NCBI GenBank assembly: GCA_013213915.1
Contig: JABSRK010000033.1
Location: 1-17,975 of the forward strand
DNA length: 17,975 nt
Reading direction: 5' to 3'
DNA from: Planctomycetota bacterium
GTDB lineage: Bacteria; Planctomycetota; GCA-002687715
Part shown: positions 14,883-17,975 of the stretch, one piece after another
Numbering within the stretch: position 1 is the stretch's first letter
How the letters are laid out: the number at the start of each line of letters is the position of its first letter
Translations under genes and position numbers: made by a program
The notes under the pieces: model-generated
What the model was told of the DNA's origin: nothing
The model's database searches: none
The model's input: only the letters and a program-made list of their open reading frames with translations

Positions 14883-16424
14883 TCAATTGCGGAGCTTGGC
14901 GATCGGCACCTCGAGGCGGTACACACGCTCGCGGTCGATGGTGACGATCTCGTAGATGACGCGGGGATTGTTGCCGCCAGGTTCGAACCGGACGAGGCCG
15001 AAGGACGGCGTCTTGTTGTACGAGAACAGCGCCTTCTTCATGGTCGGGTGGGTGTGGATGTTGGTCAGCCGGGACGAGTTGAACTCGTAGATCGGGTAGC
15101 CCTTCTCGCGGGTGTTCAGCCACGCGTCCGAACGGTGGCGGTCGGCCGAGATCTGGACGACGCCGCTGATGCCCTTGTCAGCGAGGAACCCGTAGAGCTC
15201 GGACCGCTCCAGGGGGTAGCCGTCCCACGTGTCCTTGCTGCCGCCCTTTGTCCCCGCGGCCCACGGGACCGGCGAGCACAGGACCTTGAAGGCGGCCTTC
15301 GACGCCATGACTTCCTTCTTCAGCCACGCTTTCTGATGCGGCCCCAGCATCGTCCCGGTGCCGTCTTTGCGGGGCTTGGTGCGGTAGGTGCGTCCATCGA
15401 GCATGAAGAAGTCGACCGCTCCCCAGGAGAACCGGTACCAGCACCCGGGCCGGTCCTCACCGCCGCCGTAGCCAGGGTTCGCCCAGTTCTGCTTGAACAC
15501 GTTCCAGACCGGCCGCTTCCACGCCGGCTTGTCCACGTCGGGTCCGCCCTGGCAGTCATTGGTGCCGAAGTCATGGTCGTCCCAGATGGAGAACGTCGGG
15601 ACGTGACTGAGGAGCCGTCGATAAGGAGCGCTCGCCTGGCGTCGGTGGTAGCAGAACCGCTGCACATCGGGGTGCTTGGGGTGATCGATGTAGACGTTGT
15701 CGCCCATGAGCAGGAGCAGGTCGGGGCGGGTCGATCCGACGCTCTCCCACATGTGCTCGAAGTGCGGCGTGAATCCCGCGCCGCCGCCGAACGCGAGGGT
15801 GAACGCGCGGGTGCTTCCGGTGGGCGGTGCGGTGCGGAATGCGATGGTTGCCGGCGGCGACGGTTCGGGCGCATCGCTCGTGATGCTCATGCGCGCGCTG
15901 TAGTGTGTGTCGGGCTCGAGCCCTGTCACGTGCACAACGGCCGTGAAGTCGGATTCGGGGGTCGTCTTCCCCCTCGCCACGACCTTGTCGTCCATGACCA
16001 GGGCTACGTTGGCCCGATCGGTGGTGCGGATCCACACTCGCGCGTCATTTGGCCCGACGGCGCCGACCATCGGTCCCATCGCCGTGCGCACATGATTCGT
16101 GAGTTTCGGGAAACGGGACCGGATGGGTCGCAGCCAGTCGTGTAGCGCGAGCGAGATACGAGCCTCCGGCATGCCGAGCTTGAGGGCGCGGGACGCAGCG
16201 CGCTCGGCGTCATCGGTCTGACTGAGCTTGCACTGGGCGATGGCGAGCAAGAACCAGTCTTCCGGATCACCTGGTTTCGTTGCGATGCGTTCCAGCATCG
16301 CAACGACGGCCTTTTCCGGATTTCCGTTGATCACCTGGCGCAGCGCGTCCCTGTGGGTCTTCTTGTATTGCTGCTGTGCGGGCAGGGCGACGGTGATAAT
16401 GGCGATGACGAGGAGGCTGCGCAT
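14883..16424 (-). CDS. Secreted PhoD-like metallophosphatase with N-terminal TPR-like repeats
   Basis: 513 residues. The signal peptide is MRSLLVIAIITVALPA, with Q17 next. Residues about 22-95 look like two TPR-type helical repeats (NPEKAVVAMLERIATKPGDP, AIAQCKLSQTDDAERAASRA). Residues about 115-200 are the fibronectin-like PhoD N-domain (VGPNDARVWIRT, GLEPDTHYSARM). Residues about 207-513 form the metallophosphatase core: MGDNVYIDH at 240-248, WDDHDFGTND at 281-290 and SADRHRSDAW at 426-435. In classical PhoD an Fe-ligand cysteine occurs in the first core strand (motif ASC or GSC); here that strand reads AFGGGAGF with no cysteine, so the metal site may differ. Known PhoD enzymes release phosphate from mono- and diesters or cell-wall teichoic acid; the substrate here is open. 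The start codon is 21 bases from the divergent DksA-like start. Confidence 0.88.
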   Translation of the reverse strand: MRSLLVIAIITVALPAQQQYKKTHRDALRQVINGNPEKAVVAMLERIATKPGDPEDWFLLAIAQCKLSQTDDAERAASRALKLGMPEARISLALHDWLRPIRSRFPKLTNHVRTAMGPMVGAVGPNDARVWIRTTDRANVALVMDDKVVARGKTTPESDFTAVVHVTGLEPDTHYSARMSITSDAPEPSPPATIAFRTAPPTGSTRAFTLAFGGGAGFTPHFEHMWESVGSTRPDLLLLMGDNVYIDHPKHPDVQRFCYHRRQASAPYRRLLSHVPTFSIWDDHDFGTNDCQGGPDVDKPAWKRPVWNVFKQNWANPGYGGGEDRPGCWYRFSWGAVDFFMLDGRTYRTKPRKDGTGTMLGPHQKAWLKKEVMASKAAFKVLCSPVPWAAGTKGGSKDTWDGYPLERSELYGFLADKGISGVVQISADRHRSDAWLNTREKGYPIYEFNSSRLTNIHTHPTMKKALFSYNKTPSFGLVRFEPGGNNPRVIYEIVTIDRERVYRLEVPIAKLRN

Positions 16425-16432
16425 GGAGGGAG

Positions 16433-16439
16433 TATCCTA
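16433..16439. promoter_or_regulatory. Symmetrical -10-like box (TATCCTA) between divergent starts
   Basis: TATCCTA fits TANNNTA on both strands. On the plus strand TATCCT ends 7 bases before the DksA-like ATG (16446). On the minus strand TAGGAT ends 9 bases before the PhoD-like ATG (16424). Only 21 bases separate the two start codons, so one box probably serves both. Confidence 0.5.
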
Positions 16440-16445
16440 CCCGGC

Positions 16446-16796
16446 ATGAACGGGCTGACTCCGGAGCAGGCGTCCGAGTTGCGCGACGATCTTGCGGTTT
16501 TGCTGCAGGAGCTCGACGAGCTGCTCGACATCTCCGAGGACGTGGCGAGACCCATCGAACTGGAACAGCCCATCGGGCGTCTCTCTCGCATGGACGCCAT
16601 GCAGCAGCGGGAGATGGCCATGGCGAACCGCGCTGCTCATCAGCGCCGCCGCGGGCTTGTCGAGGAAGCGCTGGAGGCCTTCGACGACGGCAGCTACGGA
16701 CTGTGTATTACGTGCGAACGTCCGATCCCGTTCGCTCGCCTGAAGGCTCTGCCGGAGGCGCCGACGTGTCTGCCGTGCCAGGAAAAGCGGGAGTAG
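16446..16796 (+). CDS. DksA/TraR family C4 zinc-finger protein
   Basis: 116 residues. Residues 1-80 are mostly helical and should form the coiled-coil finger that enters the RNA polymerase secondary channel. The tip region GRLSRMDAMQQREMAMA (44-60) keeps one acidic residue (D50) instead of the DxxDxA of classical DksA. The C-terminal zinc site is C87, C90, C108 and C111, with GLCITCERPIP and APTCLPCQ. The length and the GRLSRMDA segment match the shorter TraR/DksA-like group common in many bacteria. Likely role: modulating transcription initiation, perhaps without ppGpp-dependent acidic tip function. It starts 7 bases after a -10-like box, with no Shine-Dalgarno. Its last 89 bases overlap the EamA gene on the opposite strand. 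Confidence 0.9.
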   Translation: MNGLTPEQASELRDDLAVLLQELDELLDISEDVARPIELEQPIGRLSRMDAMQQREMAMANRAAHQRRRGLVEEALEAFDDGSYGLCITCERPIPFARLKALPEAPTCLPCQEKRE

Positions 16797-17664
16797 CCCC
16801 CCGGCGGAGGATCAGCCACATGGCGACGAACACGCCGATGGCCGCCATGCTGTTGGCCGGCGTGATCGGGTCGCCCCACAGGACGCCCGTCAAGATCACC
16901 AGGGCGGGCTGGGAGAACGTGTAGGCCGCCGCTGTCGACGCCGTCAGGCGCGTCATGGCGTACAGGTTCAGCAGATATCCGAGTGACGTGGGGAACACGA
17001 TCACGAACCCGAGCGCCCACCACGCGGCTGCGGTCGCTTCCGCTGGCGCGACGTCTGCGTTCCACGCGAGGAGCGGCAGCGTCCACGTGGAGAAGAGGAA
17101 CATCCACGCGGTGGTTGTGATGGCGGGGTACTCGGTAGCGAGCGGACGCGACACGACGAGGTACACCGAGTACGCGAGCATGTTCGAGAGCAGCAGGAGG
17201 TCGCCGAGCAGATGGGCGCTGCCCTCCTGGGCGAGGAGCTGGGCGATGGCGGCGAGCCCGATGACGATGCCGAGCACGCGCGCCTTCTGCAGTCGCTCCT
17301 GGCGCGCGATCAGGGCGACGGCGTAGGTCAGCGCCGGGATGAGCCCGATCATCAGGCCGGCGTTGGCGATCGGCGCGCGTTTCAGGCCTTCGAGAAAGCA
17401 GAACTGGTTGATGGCGATGCCGAGCAGGGAGGCGATCTGTATGCGCACCAGGGAGCGACGCTTCGGGATGGCGCGCTTGCGGTGCAGCATGCTCGCGATA
17501 ATCCCGAGGACGACCGCGCCCGAGACGATACGCCAGATGGCGATGGCCCCCGGCGTGAAGCCGCCGTCGAACGCGATCTTCCCTATGAGCGGGAAGAGAC
17601 CGAAGCAAACCTGCGTTACCGCGAGCGCGAGGTGGTGGGAGAGGGTCGATGCGACGCGCGGCAT
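16708..17664 (-). CDS. EamA/DMT family transporter
   Basis: 318 residues with ten membrane segments in two EamA halves (about 8-142 and 155-292), each ending in a pattern such as PALTYAVALIA and FSQPALVILTGVLWGD. GKIAFDGGFTPGAIAIWR and NQFCFLEGLKRAPIANAGLM are typical drug/metabolite exporter segments. The substrate is unknown. The membrane part ends near residue 292 (WLILRRG). The remaining tail of about 25 hydrophilic residues (PAFPGTADTSAPPAEPSGER) is encoded antisense to the DksA-like zinc finger and is likely disordered. The ATG at 17664 is preceded by a TAGCCT box ending 8 bases upstream and by a run of C bases, with no Shine-Dalgarno. It is divergent from the M14-like lipoprotein gene, with 23 bases between starts. 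Confidence 0.9.
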   Translation of the reverse strand: MPRVASTLSHHLALAVTQVCFGLFPLIGKIAFDGGFTPGAIAIWRIVSGAVVLGIIASMLHRKRAIPKRRSLVRIQIASLLGIAINQFCFLEGLKRAPIANAGLMIGLIPALTYAVALIARQERLQKARVLGIVIGLAAIAQLLAQEGSAHLLGDLLLLSNMLAYSVYLVVSRPLATEYPAITTTAWMFLFSTWTLPLLAWNADVAPAEATAAAWWALGFVIVFPTSLGYLLNLYAMTRLTASTAAAYTFSQPALVILTGVLWGDPITPANSMAAIGVFVAMWLILRRGATPAFPGTADTSAPPAEPSGERTGSDVRT

Positions 17665-17671
17665 GGGGGGG

Positions 17672-17678
17672 TAGGCTA
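17672..17678. promoter_or_regulatory. Symmetrical -10-like box (TAGGCTA) between divergent starts
   Basis: TAGGCTA fits TANNNTA on both strands. On the minus strand TAGCCT ends 8 bases before the EamA ATG (17664). On the plus strand TAGGCT ends 10 bases before the M14-like ATG (17688). The whole spacer is 23 bases. Confidence 0.45.
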
Positions 17679-17687
17679 CGCGCCATC

Positions 17688-17975
17688 ATGTGGGGAAACC
17701 ACGGGGAGCGCGGCGGAGGTGTGATCTTCGTGTCGTGCGCGGTGATCCTGGCGGGGTGTGCTGTGGCGCCGCCTCCCCACGAGGCGGCGGGCACCGTGCC
17801 CGAGGTCGAACGAACGGCGTTCGTTGCGGGTACCAGCGTCGAGGGTCGGGAGATCCCCTGTGTCGTCCTGGGTCGGGGGCCGGACGTCTGCATGATCATC
17901 GCGACCATTCACGGCAACGAGGCCGCAGGAACGCCCCTCGTCCATCGTCTCGAGAGGGAGGTGGTCGCGCGCCCC
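17688..17975 (+). CDS. M14-like zinc carboxypeptidase/amidase lipoprotein (5' part only)
   Basis: The first 96 codons of a gene that continues past the window; the frame is open to the right edge. Residues 12-24 are a lipoprotein signal (VIFVSCAVILAGC) with lipobox LAGC and C24 as the lipidated residue. Residues 45-65 read FVAGTSVEGREIPCVVLGRG, the usual first strands (G-x-S-x-x-G-R-x-I) of M14 and MpaA-type enzymes. ATIHGNEAAGTPLVHRLE contains H75 and E78, the zinc-binding H-x-x-E of the family (HGNE form). Murein-peptide amidases and succinylglutamate-desuccinylase relatives share this. A surface-anchored role in peptidoglycan or peptide cleavage is the most natural guess, but the third zinc ligand and catalytic Glu lie outside the window. 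No Shine-Dalgarno is present. Confidence 0.8.
   Translation, partial: MWGNHGERGGGVIFVSCAVILAGCAVAPPPHEAAGTVPEVERTAFVAGTSVEGREIPCVVLGRGPDVCMIIATIHGNEAAGTPLVHRLEREVVARP

Noticed and set aside
1..17975. CRISPR arrays, transposases, phage genes, rRNA or tRNA
   Set aside because: Reading through both strands gave no regularly spaced repeats, no terminal inverted repeats with a transposase and no RNA gene; every gap is below about 210 bases.

Overview
This window is a dense stretch of bacterial chromosome, about two-thirds G+C by eye. It has 15 protein-coding genes on both strands, and no gap between genes exceeds about 210 bases. I see no RNA gene, insertion sequence, prophage, CRISPR array or sign of recent transfer. 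The mix of genes resembles high-GC Planctomycetota or a similar deep-branching Gram-negative lineage: secreted proteins carrying squalene-cyclase-like toroid repeats, a large secreted multihaem cytochrome, an FHA-trypsin fusion, orphan secretin N-domains and two lipoproteins. This assignment is an inference from gene style, not a phylogenetic result.

Layout. Bases 1-1057 (-) encode a membrane-anchored FMN-binding glutamate-synthase-like protein that runs off the left edge. Bases 1170-3224 (-) encode a secreted protein with thioredoxin-like, helical-repeat and terpenoid-cyclase-toroid parts. Divergent from it at 3288-4154 (+) is a secreted SMP-30/gluconolactonase-like protein, followed at 4325-6703 (+) by a secreted five-haem cytochrome c. 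Convergent to these, bases 6914-8880 (-) carry a secreted secretin-N-domain protein, a lipoprotein glycerophosphodiester phosphodiesterase and a VOC (glyoxalase-fold) protein. Bases 8925-13036 (+) look like one co-directional run: a TIGR01777 SDR protein, an unknown beta-rich protein, an APC amino-acid permease and an MFS transporter. The last three are joined by start/stop overlaps or near-overlaps. Bases 13096-16424 (-) carry the FHA-TM-trypsin protein and a secreted PhoD-like phosphatase. Bases 16446-16796 (+) encode a DksA/TraR zinc-finger protein, whose 3' end overlaps in antisense an EamA transporter (16708-17664, -). At the right edge, from 17688 (+), begins a lipoprotein with an M14-type HGNE motif.

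No single pathway unites these genes. Many products are exported or sit in the envelope. Small operons move solutes (APC and MFS) or may act on phosphoesters (a GDPD and a PhoD-like enzyme in separate units).

The most interesting signal concerns gene expression. Most genes that begin a transcription unit lack a Shine-Dalgarno sequence. Instead they carry a TANNNT -10-like hexamer ending 6-10 bases before the start codon, which predicts leaderless or near-leaderless mRNAs. In two very tight divergent pairs (21 and 23 bases between start codons), one symmetrical TANNNTA box could serve both directions. A second recurring signal is that all five predicted signal-peptidase-I substrates have glutamine at the expected +1 position.
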